Shown: positions 9,171-17,916 of the stretch, piece after piece
Position numbering within the stretch: position 1 is the stretch's first letter
How the letters are laid out: every line of letters begins with the position of its first letter
From: Bacteroidota bacterium
GTDB lineage: Bacteria; Bacteroidota; Bacteroidia; Flavobacteriales; Schleiferiaceae
Reading direction: 5' to 3'
Assembly (NCBI GenBank): GCA_003385605.1
Contig: QQUU01000050.1
Coordinates: 1 to 47,724, forward strand
DNA length: 47,724 bases
Position numbers and translations under genes: made by a program
The notes under the pieces: generated by a model
Told to the model about the DNA's origin: nothing
Seen by the model: the letters and a program-made list of their open reading frames with translations, nothing else
Database searches by the model: none

Positions 9171-9233
9171 AGAAAAACACAGCCCCGCAGCCTTGAAATG
9201 AATGTTAAACCACAAAATTTTCCTTGGTTGTTT

Positions 9234-9262
9234 TTTGCATTTTGCCATTTGGACTATATTTG
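9234..9262 (+). promoter_or_regulatory. Bacteroidota-type promoter of the tRNA-Gln gene
   Basis: TATATTTG at 9255-9262 matches the -7 consensus TAnnTTTG exactly. A TTTTG at 9233-9237 lies 17 bases upstream and can serve as the -33 element, slightly closer than the usual 19-21 bases. The start of transcription would fall near 9266-9270, about 15 bases before the mature tRNA. Confidence 0.55.
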
Positions 9263-9282
9263 CCGTCCCCAAAGGGGATGAT

Positions 9283-9353
9283 TGCCCGATAGTGTAATGG
9301 CAACACACCGGTTTTTGGTACCGTTATTCTAGGTTCGAGTCCTAGTCGGGTAA
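9283..9353 (+). tRNA. tRNA-Gln (anticodon UUG)
   Basis: A complete cloverleaf of 71 bases. Acceptor stem 9283-9289 pairs with 9346-9352 (one G-U), D stem GTGT/ACAC at 9292-9295 and 9303-9306, anticodon stem 9308-9312 with 9320-9324 (the outermost pair is a C-U mismatch), anticodon loop 9313-9319 with TTG at 9315-9317, and a perfect T stem CTAGG/CCTAG around the loop TTCGAGT. The CCA end is not encoded. The anticodon reads CAA and, by wobble, CAG. It has its own promoter and terminator and is a single-gene unit. Confidence 0.95.
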
Positions 9354-9360
9354 CGATAAG

Positions 9361-9390
9361 AGCCCTTCACGAGAGTGAGGGGCTTTTTTT
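9361..9390 (+). terminator. Intrinsic terminator of tRNA-Gln
   Basis: A ten base-pair stem (9361-9370 with 9375-9384, GAGA loop, one G-U pair) is followed at once by a T-run to 9390. It lies seven bases past the end of the tRNA. Confidence 0.88.
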
Positions 9391-9456
9391 ATGCCTTATG
9401 TTGAGCTTCGCTGAAGCCGAGGTTGGCAATCCTAGTTGCTCTTTGATTAAAGGTCT

Positions 9457-10638
9457 TTACAGCACGAAACCTAGTGCGATTGATCCAACAACAACCTCTT
9501 CTTCAAAGGTTCCAGGTCTAAAGAAAGCCTGCGCATCAAGACGACCCGTGAGTTTGAGTTTTTTGAAGCCTGCCTGGGCTTGCAGCCCGTAGCGCACCAA
9601 ATGCGTGTTGTATCCACTGATCGTTCTGCTGATCACACGGTCTCCGTCAGAATCGGCGCCGTGCACAATGCTTTGGCTGCTGGTTCTTAGACCGGCAAAA
9701 CCTCCAACGCCTAAGGATAGGCCCTGATCTACCGTGTTGCCTTTCGAGAAGTCAAGGTGCAACATCACAGGAAGTTCTATGTAGAATTGGTCCCAACGGT
9801 TTCTTCGAACCCCGCTGATATTTTCGATAGGAACAATTTCAGAGGTTGAGGCCGACGCAGGATCTACGACGGTTTTCACAATGGTCCGGTCATTGTTAAA
9901 GCTCCACCCTAGCGACTCGAAGCCAATTCCCGACTGAATAACCAAAGGGCTTTTAGGTCCAAATATGCGGCGCTTTACACCCAAGAACGAACGCCCCGTT
10001 AAGCTTTGAAGAGGAGACAAGTATGCGTTGCTCGCAGCGTCATTCCCGTCCATGGTTCTGAATGAGTTCGCACCAATGTGGAACTCGAACGAATCGAATT
10101 TCACTTTTACTGAATTATCTTCTTCTTCCTCTTCTTCGTTCTCAAAGTCAAGTTTTAACTCGATATCTCCCTCAACGCGATCGGCGATACTTTCGTCAAG
10201 CTCTTCAGCGCGTTCTTCCCATTTTTTTGAGAATTCTTCGCCCCAAGCGTCCATTTTATCACCGAATTCGTCGCTCCACGTCTCCATGCTTTCTCCGAAG
10301 CGCTCCATTTTAGCCTCGAACTCTGCTTCCAACGCTTCAACGCGCGCCTCACCTTCCTCTTCGGTAAGAGTGCCCGCCTCCACCAAGGCCTCCACTTCTG
10401 CGATGCGGGCGGCCAGTTTAGTAGCTTCTTGGGTACTGACAGTAATGATTTCGCTCAAGGCAGATATAAGACCGCTATCAGGGTCAATCCCTTCGATTTC
10501 AACCTGTACTTCATTGGTGTCAGTTTCTGTTAAAGTCGTATCCAACGGGTTGAAGGTTGAAGCGGACGCAGAAAGTCCGGATAACAGGAATAAAAAACTG
10601 AAGGTTGCTGAGGTCAGTGTTTGTTTCATTTGGCGCAT
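9457..10638 (-). CDS. Outer-membrane beta-barrel protein with periplasmic hendecad-repeat helix
   Basis: A 393-residue exported protein with three parts. Residues 1-27 are a signal peptide. Residues ~65-157 are strongly helical: a two-helix hairpin resembling a SHOCT motif (LVEAGTLTEEEGEARVEAL, 85-103) runs into five consecutive 11-residue repeats (103-157) rich in Glu, Trp and Lys. An acidic linker with six Glu in a row (~167-175) leads to the C-terminal half (~180-393), which alternates short beta strands with Gly and aromatics and ends in a strand (VVVGSIALGFVL), as in PorT-like or OmpA-like 8-10 strand barrels. I recognise no named family. The nearest guess is the 'outer membrane beta-barrel' group that often accompanies ECF sigma systems in this phylum, though no sigma gene is adjacent. 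It may sense or bind lipid, peptide or envelope stress through the helix. Confidence 0.7.
   Translation of the reverse strand: MRQMKQTLTSATFSFLFLLSGLSASASTFNPLDTTLTETDTNEVQVEIEGIDPDSGLISALSEIITVSTQEATKLAARIAEVEALVEAGTLTEEEGEARVEALEAEFEAKMERFGESMETWSDEFGDKMDAWGEEFSKKWEERAEELDESIADRVEGDIELKLDFENEEEEEEDNSVKVKFDSFEFHIGANSFRTMDGNDAASNAYLSPLQSLTGRSFLGVKRRIFGPKSPLVIQSGIGFESLGWSFNNDRTIVKTVVDPASASTSEIVPIENISGVRRNRWDQFYIELPVMLHLDFSKGNTVDQGLSLGVGGFAGLRTSSQSIVHGADSDGDRVISRTISGYNTHLVRYGLQAQAGFKKLKLTGRLDAQAFFRPGTFEEEVVVGSIALGFVL
10168..10332 (-). repeat. Five tandem 11-residue (33-base) helical repeats
   Basis: Residues 103-157 of the barrel protein split without gaps into LEAEFEAKMER, FGESMETWSDE, FGDKMDAWGEE, FSKKWEERAEE and LDESIADRVEG. 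Each begins with Leu or Phe and has a hydrophobic or Trp residue at positions 4, 5 or 8. The DNA copies are diverged, so this is a protein-level repeat. Confidence 0.7.
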
Positions 10639-10894
10639 CTTTTAATGAGACTGAAAAGGTATTCAAAAAAAATCCTCATTACGGCCAACTCAAAAATTCA
10701 ACTAGGTTAGGATACGAAGCGAATGGGTTTTTTGAGCTGTAACCGCATGAGGAAATTAGGGGTACTTAGTTGTTACAACACAATAACGATACCAAGATGG
10801 CTTTTCGAGCGAGTAATTTCTTCAAATTGGTCATAACAATTAACATAACAAGCCGTTGGTAGTGCTTGAAAGGCCGTATTTTTACTTCTAGATT

Positions 10895-13072
10895 ATGGCA
10901 AGAAAACACAACAGGAGAGCGAACAAGCGCTCTCAGAGCATCGACGTTAAGAAGTATGCTCATGCTCTTGAAGCTGTTTTTCGCAAGTACCCTACCCGAA
11001 AATTCAACTACAAGCAACTCGCAGCGCAACTCGGCTACAAACCAGCTATGGTGAAGGCCAAGATCGAGATGGCCCTGAGCGACATGGAGCGCGCAGGAAA
11101 GATCATCATGGTCGACCGCGGGAGGTACAAATTGAAATATAACGCCATCTACACCGAAGGAGTCGTAGATATGGCGAGCAACGGGAATGCCTATGTGGTG
11201 AGCCCAGATACAGAAAGAGACATTCTCATTCGTTCCGCTAACCTGAACAAGGCGTTAAACGGCGATAAAGTCCGTGTTAGTTTATTTGCTCGTCGGGGCG
11301 GAAAGAAACTCGAAGGGGAGATCGTCGAAATCGTTGAGCGCAAAACAACCGATTTTGTTGGGACTATCGAGATGGGTAAGCACTTTGGTTTCTTAGTACC
11401 GTCCTCAAGAAAAATGCTGGTCGACATTTTTATTCCTAAAGAAAAGCTGAACGGCGTAGAGCACGGACAGAAGGCGATTGCACGCATAGTGGATTGGCCC
11501 GAAAAGGCCAGCTCTCCCTTTGGCGAGATCATCAAGGTGCTGGGGAATGCCGGAGAACACAACACAGAGATTCATGCAGTGCTTGCAGAGTTTGGATTGC
11601 CGTACGAGTTCCCCGAAGAGGTAGAACAAGAAGCGAATACGCTAGACACCTCTATTAAGGAGGAAGAGATTGCGCAAAATCGCCGCGATTTTAGAGCAGT
11701 GCCCACCTTTACTATTGACCCAGCAGACGCCAAGGATTTTGACGATGCATTGAGTCTACAGCAGTTGGAAAATGGAAACTGGGAGGTCGGCGTACACATT
11801 GCAGATGTGAGTCATTATGTAACGCCGGGGTCAATTTTAGACGACGAAGCCGTTGAACGCGCCACGAGCGTTTATCTCGTAGACCGAGTAGTGCCTATGT
11901 TACCAGAGATTCTATCCAACGGTGCTTGTTCACTGCGTCCAAATGAGGATAAATACACGTTCTCTGCTGTTTTCGAAATGGACGAAGAGGCGAATATTTT
12001 GAAGCAGTGGTTCGGACGTACAGCCATTCATTCGGACCGAAGGTTCGCCTACGAAGAGGCACAAGAAATTATCGAAGACGTGCATCCGGAAGGTGAGAAG
12101 GCAGATTTCTACACGGAGATTCGATTGCTCGACAAATTGGCGAAGATTATGCGTGAGAAGCGGATGAATTCGGGAGCGTTGAGCTTCGATAAAAAGGAAG
12201 TAAAGTTTCGCTTGGACGAGGACAACAAGCCTCAAGGAGTCTACTTTAAAGTGGGTAAGGACGCCAATAAGCTTATTGAAGAATTCATGTTGTTGGCCAA
12301 TCGCAGCGTAGCAGCCTTTATTGGTCGTGCGAAGAGTGGTGAGCCGTCGACAAACACTTTCGTTTACCGTATTCACGACGATCCGGACCCGACGAAACTT
12401 CAAGATCTGAGCACCTTTGTCAAGCAGTTTGGACACGAGGTCAGGCTGAACAGCAAAAAAGCGGTAACGAATAGTTTGAACAAGATGTTGTCTAAGGTGA
12501 AGAATACTCCGGAGGCCAACATGATTGAGACCCTTACCATCCGAACGATGAGTAAGGCAAAGTATACGACCCAAAACATAGGGCATTACGGATTGGCATT
12601 CGAGTACTACACGCACTTTACATCTCCCATCCGAAGGTATCCAGACGTGATGGTGCACCGATTGCTTCAACATTATTTGGACGGTGGAAAGTCACCGCAC
12701 TTTGGACCGTACGAGGAGTTGTGTGACCACAGCTCGGAACGTGAGAAGGCGGCAAGTGATGCGGAGCGCGCGTCTATTAAGTATATGCAAGCCGTGTTCC
12801 TTGAGCAACATGTTGGCGAGACTTTTATGGGAGTGATCTCCGGTGTCACGGAGTGGGGCGTCTATGTAGAATTGGCCGATAACTATTGTGAAGGAATGAT
12901 TCGTATTAATGCGTTCCGCGACGATTATTACACGTTTGACAGCAAGAATTACTGTATCGAAGGTGAGAGCTCTGGGCGCATATATCAGCTTGGAGATCCT
13001 ATGACGATACGCGTTAAAAATGTAGATCTCGAGCGCAAACAGATTGATTTTGAGCCGTATTACGGAGAATAA
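10895..13072 (+). CDS. rnr: Ribonuclease R (RNase II family 3'-5' exoribonuclease)
   Basis: A 725-residue cytoplasmic exoribonuclease that degrades structured RNA processively. The N-terminus has a winged-helix segment (YKQLAAQLGYKPAMVKAKI) and cold-shock OB folds. The RNB catalytic core carries IDPADAKDFDD with the metal-binding Asp275, Asp281, Asp283 and Asp284. A further motif HYGLAFEYYTHFTSPIRRYP is the conserved Arg-containing active-site segment. The C-terminus is an S1 RNA-binding domain (about 640-720). A possible promoter lies just upstream: TATTTTTA at 10877-10884 (one mismatch to TAnnTTTG) with TTG at 10856-10858. The 256-base stretch between 10639 and 10894 otherwise shows no gene. 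Confidence 0.95.
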   Translation: MARKHNRRANKRSQSIDVKKYAHALEAVFRKYPTRKFNYKQLAAQLGYKPAMVKAKIEMALSDMERAGKIIMVDRGRYKLKYNAIYTEGVVDMASNGNAYVVSPDTERDILIRSANLNKALNGDKVRVSLFARRGGKKLEGEIVEIVERKTTDFVGTIEMGKHFGFLVPSSRKMLVDIFIPKEKLNGVEHGQKAIARIVDWPEKASSPFGEIIKVLGNAGEHNTEIHAVLAEFGLPYEFPEEVEQEANTLDTSIKEEEIAQNRRDFRAVPTFTIDPADAKDFDDALSLQQLENGNWEVGVHIADVSHYVTPGSILDDEAVERATSVYLVDRVVPMLPEILSNGACSLRPNEDKYTFSAVFEMDEEANILKQWFGRTAIHSDRRFAYEEAQEIIEDVHPEGEKADFYTEIRLLDKLAKIMREKRMNSGALSFDKKEVKFRLDEDNKPQGVYFKVGKDANKLIEEFMLLANRSVAAFIGRAKSGEPSTNTFVYRIHDDPDPTKLQDLSTFVKQFGHEVRLNSKKAVTNSLNKMLSKVKNTPEANMIETLTIRTMSKAKYTTQNIGHYGLAFEYYTHFTSPIRRYPDVMVHRLLQHYLDGGKSPHFGPYEELCDHSSEREKAASDAERASIKYMQAVFLEQHVGETFMGVISGVTEWGVYVELADNYCEGMIRINAFRDDYYTFDSKNYCIEGESSGRIYQLGDPMTIRVKNVDLERKQIDFEPYYGE

Positions 13073-13104
13073 TGCTACATTAAGGGTAACAAAACTCGTT
13101 TACT

Positions 13105-13467
13105 ATGTCCGCTGCAAAATCTTCAAAACCGGCTGAATTGGCCGCTATATTCATAGGGCTAATAGCCATAGCTGCATCGGCCTATTTCATATTCGCTACT
13201 GAAGCAAACACCTATCGTTTGACGAATATGGTGATCGCATTGGCATTCGTCGTTTTTGTAGTGTACAATTTTATCAATGTTCGAAACCTACGAGGCGAGG
13301 TGGACGATTTAAGTCAAAACAACGACAGGCTTTCAGGTGAATTGGCTACCACACAGCAATCATTGACTGAAGCGAAAGCAGATGTTGAGGTGATCAAGGG
13401 GGACCTTATTCAGGCACAGTCGGAACTGCAGAAGCGCGAGGCCGAAATCAAAAAACTTAGGGCGTAA
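13105..13467 (+). CDS. Small membrane protein with C-terminal coiled coil
   Basis: A 120-residue protein of unknown function. Two hydrophobic helices (about 10-30 and 40-57) are followed by a strongly heptad-patterned, charged coiled coil (about 62-118, ending EAEIKKLRA). The topology suggests both ends in the cytoplasm, with the coil reaching into the cytosol. It lies 32 bases after rnr and its stop overlaps the start of the next gene by one base (TAATG), so it is probably translated together with the secreted LamG protein. No family recognised. Confidence 0.7.
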   Translation: MSAAKSSKPAELAAIFIGLIAIAASAYFIFATEANTYRLTNMVIALAFVVFVVYNFINVRNLRGEVDDLSQNNDRLSGELATTQQSLTEAKADVEVIKGDLIQAQSELQKREAEIKKLRA

Positions 13468-14807
13468 TGAAACGCATATTCCTAACCTTATTGTTGCCGC
13501 TCGGACTGTTTGCGCAACAACCGTACAATGCCATTCATTTTGACGGCACAGACGATTACATTACCACATCTGGCGGAAATATTACAAGTGGAAATGCACG
13601 AACTGTTGAAGCTTGGGTGCGTACGGACGCCAATTGTATCCCAGGCTCTGGAGGCGGAAAACAGAAGGTGGTTGTGGATATGGGCGCCTTCGGAACAGGC
13701 ACGAGGTATACCCTCTGTTTACTTTGGTCCAATTCCGTAAGAATAGAAGTTGGCGGCGGTGGGCTTAGTGGTTCTAAAGCCATCAACGATTCTTTGTGGC
13801 ACCACATTGCAGCAGTGTATGACCCATCCTCTTCAACGGCTAAGCACCGCATTTATATTGATGGCTCTTTGGAAGCCTCGGGCAACCTAACCACTTCAGT
13901 AAACACCTCAAGCGGCGGCGTTCAGATTGGCCGCAGAGTGGATGGGGTGAACCCGTTTGAAGGCGACATTGACGAGGTTAGAATTTGGAGTGCCGCGCTG
14001 AGCGATGCAACCATTGCGGCGCATGCCAACCAAGAAATCTGCGGCAACCCTACAACATTAAAGGCCTACTACACCTTCAACCAAGGGAACGCGAACGGCA
14101 GCAATACTTCCAATACTACACTGGCCGATCAAGCGGGAACCAATACAGGGACATTGACAAACTTTAGCCTAAGTGGATCTTCGTCTAACTGGACCATTGG
14201 TCGGGACATGAACCCCAATTATTACGATACCGTTTCCATGAGTGTATGTAACGGAATGTGGTCTCCTGATAGCACTATGTATTGGGACAGCACCGCAGTA
14301 TACCGACACACGTTTACCGATATGAACGGATGTGATAGTGTCATATCGTACGACCTTGTGGTCAATGAAGTGGACACTTCTATAAGCGTGACTGCTTCCA
14401 CGCCACCAACTATTAGTTCTAATGCACAGGGCGCAACGTATCAATGGGTAAATTGTAGTGATTCGTCTTCAGTGGCAGGAGCTACACAGTCTTTCTTCGT
14501 GCCAGCTTCTAATGGAGATTATGCGGTTATCGTTACAGCTAACGGATGTTCCCTCTGGTCTCAGTGCGTGAGTGTACAGGGTATCGGAATTGAGGAATTC
14601 ACTCGCGTGCTGCTTTACCCAAACCCAACTTCAGGCATACTGCAGTTACCATCTAACTGGAGGGGTGAACATGTTGAGGTAAGTAACCTTGCGGGACAAA
14701 TAATACTAACTACGGAGGCATTAGATAAGCTTGATCTTAGCAATATGCCAACAGGAATTTACGTGGTACGTTGTGGCGCACAATACGCGCGCATTATCAA
14801 AGAGTAG
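13467..14807 (+). CDS. Secreted LamG-domain protein with T9SS sorting domain
   Basis: A 446-residue exported protein. Residues 1-16 are a signal peptide ending in AQ. Residues ~20-190 form a LamG/concanavalin-like jelly roll (NAIHFDGTDDYI at the start, GDIDEVRIWSAALS at the end), a fold that binds carbohydrate or protein. A linker with the T9SS-protein motif HTFTDMNGCDSVISYDLVV follows at about 280-300, then a short Ig/PKD-like segment. The last ~75 residues are the sorting domain (LLYPNPTSG at the start, LSNMPTGIYVVR near the end). Likely role: surface adhesion or glycan binding. It starts inside the stop codon of the preceding membrane protein. It ends two bases from the convergent mutS2 stop. 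Confidence 0.85.
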   Translation: MKRIFLTLLLPLGLFAQQPYNAIHFDGTDDYITTSGGNITSGNARTVEAWVRTDANCIPGSGGGKQKVVVDMGAFGTGTRYTLCLLWSNSVRIEVGGGGLSGSKAINDSLWHHIAAVYDPSSSTAKHRIYIDGSLEASGNLTTSVNTSSGGVQIGRRVDGVNPFEGDIDEVRIWSAALSDATIAAHANQEICGNPTTLKAYYTFNQGNANGSNTSNTTLADQAGTNTGTLTNFSLSGSSSNWTIGRDMNPNYYDTVSMSVCNGMWSPDSTMYWDSTAVYRHTFTDMNGCDSVISYDLVVNEVDTSISVTASTPPTISSNAQGATYQWVNCSDSSSVAGATQSFFVPASNGDYAVIVTANGCSLWSQCVSVQGIGIEEFTRVLLYPNPTSGILQLPSNWRGEHVEVSNLAGQIILTTEALDKLDLSNMPTGIYVVRCGAQYARIIKE

Positions 14808-14809
14808 GG

Positions 14810-17368
14810 TTACTTTTTACCAAAGAATGCTTTCAACTTTTCGAGGTCGGCATCCGTCGTTTCTTTAGCTTCTTCTTTCGCCGCTTTAGCTTTTGGCGAG
14901 CCCACTTTACGAACCGGTTCAGCGAGTTGCGCTTTCTGTTCTGGGGTCAATTCCTCTTTCTTTTTCCCGCTAGATTTCTTCGCAGGAGCTTGCTTCAAAG
15001 GAGTGCCTTTACTTGCTTCTTCAAGCTTCTCTTTGGTGCTTTTTGCCTTAGGCACAGATTTCCGTTTTCGGGCGTTTTTGCTCGATTTTGAAGCGTTTTT
15101 GCTCGATTTTGGATTGTTTTTGGCTGTTTTTGCCTCTTTTTTGGCTTTTTTCTTCTCAGCGGCTTTTTCCGCTTTGGTCTTTGGTGCAGCCTCTTTTACC
15201 GCCTCTTCTTTTTGAGGTTCTCGAACACCACCTTTAGCCTTGCCTTTAACCGTTCCTTGGTCGCCGTGAAGACTTTCGGCAGGGATGAATTTATCTCGAG
15301 TCACCCAAGTGCTCAATGCACCAATGGACAGCAAGTATTGGTCCTTTTTGATTTCTATAATCTCTCCAGGTTGACGCGAGCCGATCAGTTTGACACGGTC
15401 ACCCACTTTTGCAGGAGCCGAGATGAGCTTTTTAATCTTGCGCTCTTTCTGCTTCTGGTACTTTGATTTCTTTTGGTCGCGCTCGTCTTGCGTCTGTGAG
15501 GCGCGCTCACCAGCATATACTTTGAAGCGACCAACGACTTGGTCTTTCCCTTTTTTTGTGCGTTGCTCGGAATATTCGTTGACCAAATTTTGGAATTTCT
15601 TCCCCCAAGTAATCATTGCATTTTGCTGCTCATTCATCGCGCTTTGACGACGTACCTTGTCTTCCAGCTGGTGAATTTTGCGGTCCTGCTTCTCTTTGAG
15701 CTTCTCAAGCTCTTCAAGACGCTCGGCCAATTTTTCGCGCTGTCTGGTCAGTTCATTCTTCTCTTTCTGAATACCCACCAGCAATCGGTCCACAGCTACA
15801 GTGCTTTCATCGAGTACGTCTCGCGCCTGATCAATCAAGGCAGGGCTAACCCCAACCTTTTGAGCGACTTCATAGGTATAGGAAGACCCAGGAACACCCT
15901 GGTTCAAGACGTATTCAGGGGTAAGGTCAGTAGAGTTGAACTGCATAGAGCCGTTGTCGACCCTTGGCAACTCGCTCGCCAGCGCTTTGATGCTGTTGTA
16001 GTGGGTGGTCATGACCCCGTAGGTCTTGCTGTTGTTGAGCTCTTTCAGGAATATTTGGGCCATAGACGAACCGAGATCCGGGTCTGAACCCGAACCAAAC
16101 TCATCGATGAGGACCAGTGTTTTGTTATAGGCGGCGTTCAAGAAGTAGTTCATCTTGGTGAGCTTGGAACTGTAGGTAGAAAGCTCATTCTCGATGCTCT
16201 GTGAATCGCCAATATCTGCCATCAATCCATTGAACCACCCCATGGTGCTGTCTGGGTGAACCGTTACTAGCAGTCCGCTTTGGAGCATCAACTGAAGCAA
16301 GCCAACGGTCTTTAATGTGATGGACTTCCCTCCAGCGTTTGGCCCAGAGATGACCAAGATGCGGTTGTGGGTATCTAGTCGAAGATCGAGTGGAACGACA
16401 CCCTTGCCTTTCTGCTTGTTAAAGTCTCGAAGCACAGGGTTGATTGCCTTGATCAGATGAACGTGTGGCTTGTCGAGAAGTTGCGGTAGGCAGGCCTCCT
16501 CGTCAAGGGCGTGAAGTGCCTTGGCATTTACAAAGTCAATTTGATACAAAGCGGTGCTGTAGTCGCGAAGCTCGTCTCTGTACCCAGCAACGAAGGCGGT
16601 TAGTAGGCGCAGGATACGGGTCACTTCGCGTTTTTCCTCGTCTTCTAGAACAGAGATTTCATTATTGATCTCAAGGGTTTCAGAAGGCTCTACATAAAAG
16701 ATGGTAGCCTTAGAAGAAGACCCGTGAAAGATTCCGTTGACTTGGCCTTTGAAGGCCCCTTCTACGGCGAGTACGCGCTTGTTGTCGTGTACGCTTTCCT
16801 GGGTATCGGCAAGAATGCCTGAGCCCGAGTATTTTTTTACGGCGCGGTAGAAGATGCGGTCGGCCGCGGCACGTTTTTTAGCAAGGTTGGCGCGAATCTT
16901 TCCCAAGGCCGGCGAAGCCGAAGTTTTCACCACACCGCGTCTGTCGAGTACACGATCGATCTCGTCAGGAACGGTTTTGTTTTTCTCGAGGTGGGCGAGT
17001 TTGTCTTGGATGGAAGGGGTGCGGTCTGCGTGTGTTTTGAAGAAGGTGTAGACTCGGTTGAAGCTTTCGATCATGTTCTTGATGATCAAGAAATCTTCAC
17101 CTTCGAGTGTAGCTCCTTGGATTTTCAATCGGACCAAGAAGGGCTTTATGTCTTCTGATGCGAGTGCAGGTACCGGGAATTCGCTGAGGTAGAGCCCAAG
17201 GATTTCGTGGACCTCTTGAAGGTCGCGCGTGGCTACTTTGAAATCACTCGAAGGCTTGAGTTCATTGATACGCACTCGTGCACGTTCGGTGACGGCGCGC
17301 TTGGCCACAGCCTTTTTTACAAGGTCGAACTCAATACTTTCAAATAAATCTTCCGGGTAGGTATTCAA
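14810..17368 (-). CDS. mutS2: MutS2-family ATPase without Smr domain, with Lys-rich tail
   Basis: An 852-residue MutS-like ATPase. The N-terminal clamp/lever region is followed by the ABC ATPase core with Walker A GPNAGGKS (about 340-347), DIGDSQSIENELSTYSSK signature region, Walker B LVLIDEFGSGSDP and a TTHY switch. A long coiled coil (~515-600, ERLEELEKLKEKQDRKIHQLED) and the small KOW-like beta domain (VGDRVKLIGSRQPGEIIEIKK) follow, as in MutS2. The usual C-terminal Smr nuclease domain is absent. In its place are about 145 residues that are nearly 30% Lys with Ala, Glu and Ser. MutS2 in other bacteria acts on branched recombination intermediates and on collided ribosomes. The gene is probably the last of an operon with lysS and a membrane protein. 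Confidence 0.88.
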   Translation of the reverse strand: MNTYPEDLFESIEFDLVKKAVAKRAVTERARVRINELKPSSDFKVATRDLQEVHEILGLYLSEFPVPALASEDIKPFLVRLKIQGATLEGEDFLIIKNMIESFNRVYTFFKTHADRTPSIQDKLAHLEKNKTVPDEIDRVLDRRGVVKTSASPALGKIRANLAKKRAAADRIFYRAVKKYSGSGILADTQESVHDNKRVLAVEGAFKGQVNGIFHGSSSKATIFYVEPSETLEINNEISVLEDEEKREVTRILRLLTAFVAGYRDELRDYSTALYQIDFVNAKALHALDEEACLPQLLDKPHVHLIKAINPVLRDFNKQKGKGVVPLDLRLDTHNRILVISGPNAGGKSITLKTVGLLQLMLQSGLLVTVHPDSTMGWFNGLMADIGDSQSIENELSTYSSKLTKMNYFLNAAYNKTLVLIDEFGSGSDPDLGSSMAQIFLKELNNSKTYGVMTTHYNSIKALASELPRVDNGSMQFNSTDLTPEYVLNQGVPGSSYTYEVAQKVGVSPALIDQARDVLDESTVAVDRLLVGIQKEKNELTRQREKLAERLEELEKLKEKQDRKIHQLEDKVRRQSAMNEQQNAMITWGKKFQNLVNEYSEQRTKKGKDQVVGRFKVYAGERASQTQDERDQKKSKYQKQKERKIKKLISAPAKVGDRVKLIGSRQPGEIIEIKKDQYLLSIGALSTWVTRDKFIPAESLHGDQGTVKGKAKGGVREPQKEEAVKEAAPKTKAEKAAEKKKAKKEAKTAKNNPKSSKNASKSSKNARKRKSVPKAKSTKEKLEEASKGTPLKQAPAKKSSGKKKEELTPEQKAQLAEPVRKVGSPKAKAAKEEAKETTDADLEKLKAFFGKK
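15072..15111 (-). repeat. Short tandem repeat in the mutS2 tail
   Basis: Two identical 19-base copies at 15072-15090 and 15093-15111 (period 21) encode two SSKNA-type heptapeptides in the Lys-rich tail. The repeat suggests that the tail grew by slippage or local duplication. Confidence 0.85.
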
Positions 17369-17388
17369 AACGTTCTTGGGGACCGATG

Positions 17389-17904
17389 TTATCCGCGGTA
17401 CACCTCTTCTTCGCTACTAACGCGTGCAGGCCCTTCATGTTTACGCAATCCGCCAGCAATTATGAAGGCGGTGATTCCTAGAATCAATGAAACAACTGCA
17501 TCAATCGAAGCAAGCTCTGGACCAACAGGAACTACAACGAGATCCATCATTAAATCAACAAAAATCCAAAGGACAGCGAGAGGTAATGCGAAATGCCAGG
17601 CTTTGAATTTTGCCTTGAGCCCCTTGTTTATAAGCTTTAAGAGGTAGACAAAGGAAAGAATACTAACAAAGGGCGCCGCTGCGTGTCCCATTACTACCGA
17701 AGGAAAAGCAAACCAGTGACTATTTAGATAATTGTCTATTGTAGCGGCTTTCTCGGCAAATGACATTGATTCAAAATCAGCAAAAACAGGAGGTTGTACG
17801 ATGTTATGCAACCCACTTTCAACTATTGCAACGGCAAAACCTCCAAGCAGTATAGAGGCAAGCACCGCAACTATCACCAGTGCGATTTTCAGGAACTTAT
17901 TCAT
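17389..17904 (-). CDS. Four-helix inner-membrane protein of unknown function
   Basis: A 171-residue protein with four clear hydrophobic segments: about 5-30, 65-95, 100-125 and 133-155. The first could be read as an uncleaved signal anchor. Loop residues include FPSVVMGHAAAPFVS, with a conserved-looking His and Pro. The C-terminal tail is short, charged and cytoplasmic. It lies 12 bases after the lysS stop and 20 bases before mutS2, all on the minus strand, so it is likely translated from the lysS mRNA. I recognise no family. Confidence 0.7.
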   Translation of the reverse strand: MNKFLKIALVIVAVLASILLGGFAVAIVESGLHNIVQPPVFADFESMSFAEKAATIDNYLNSHWFAFPSVVMGHAAAPFVSILSFVYLLKLINKGLKAKFKAWHFALPLAVLWIFVDLMMDLVVVPVGPELASIDAVVSLILGITAFIIAGGLRKHEGPARVSSEEEVYRG

Positions 17905-17916
17905 GGCGGCGGAATT

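Noticed and set aside
10028-10645. A Ser-rich plus-strand ORF opposite the barrel gene
   Set aside because: The Ser runs are the reverse of the Glu/Lys-rich helix on the other strand, which carries a clear signal peptide and repeats.
10766-11029. Minus-strand ORF overlapping the start of rnr
   Set aside because: It overlaps the promoter and N-terminus of RNase R and has no recognisable features.
15539-16087. A 182-residue plus-strand ORF within mutS2
   Set aside because: It lies antisense to the MutS2 ATPase core, and its own sequence has no family pattern.
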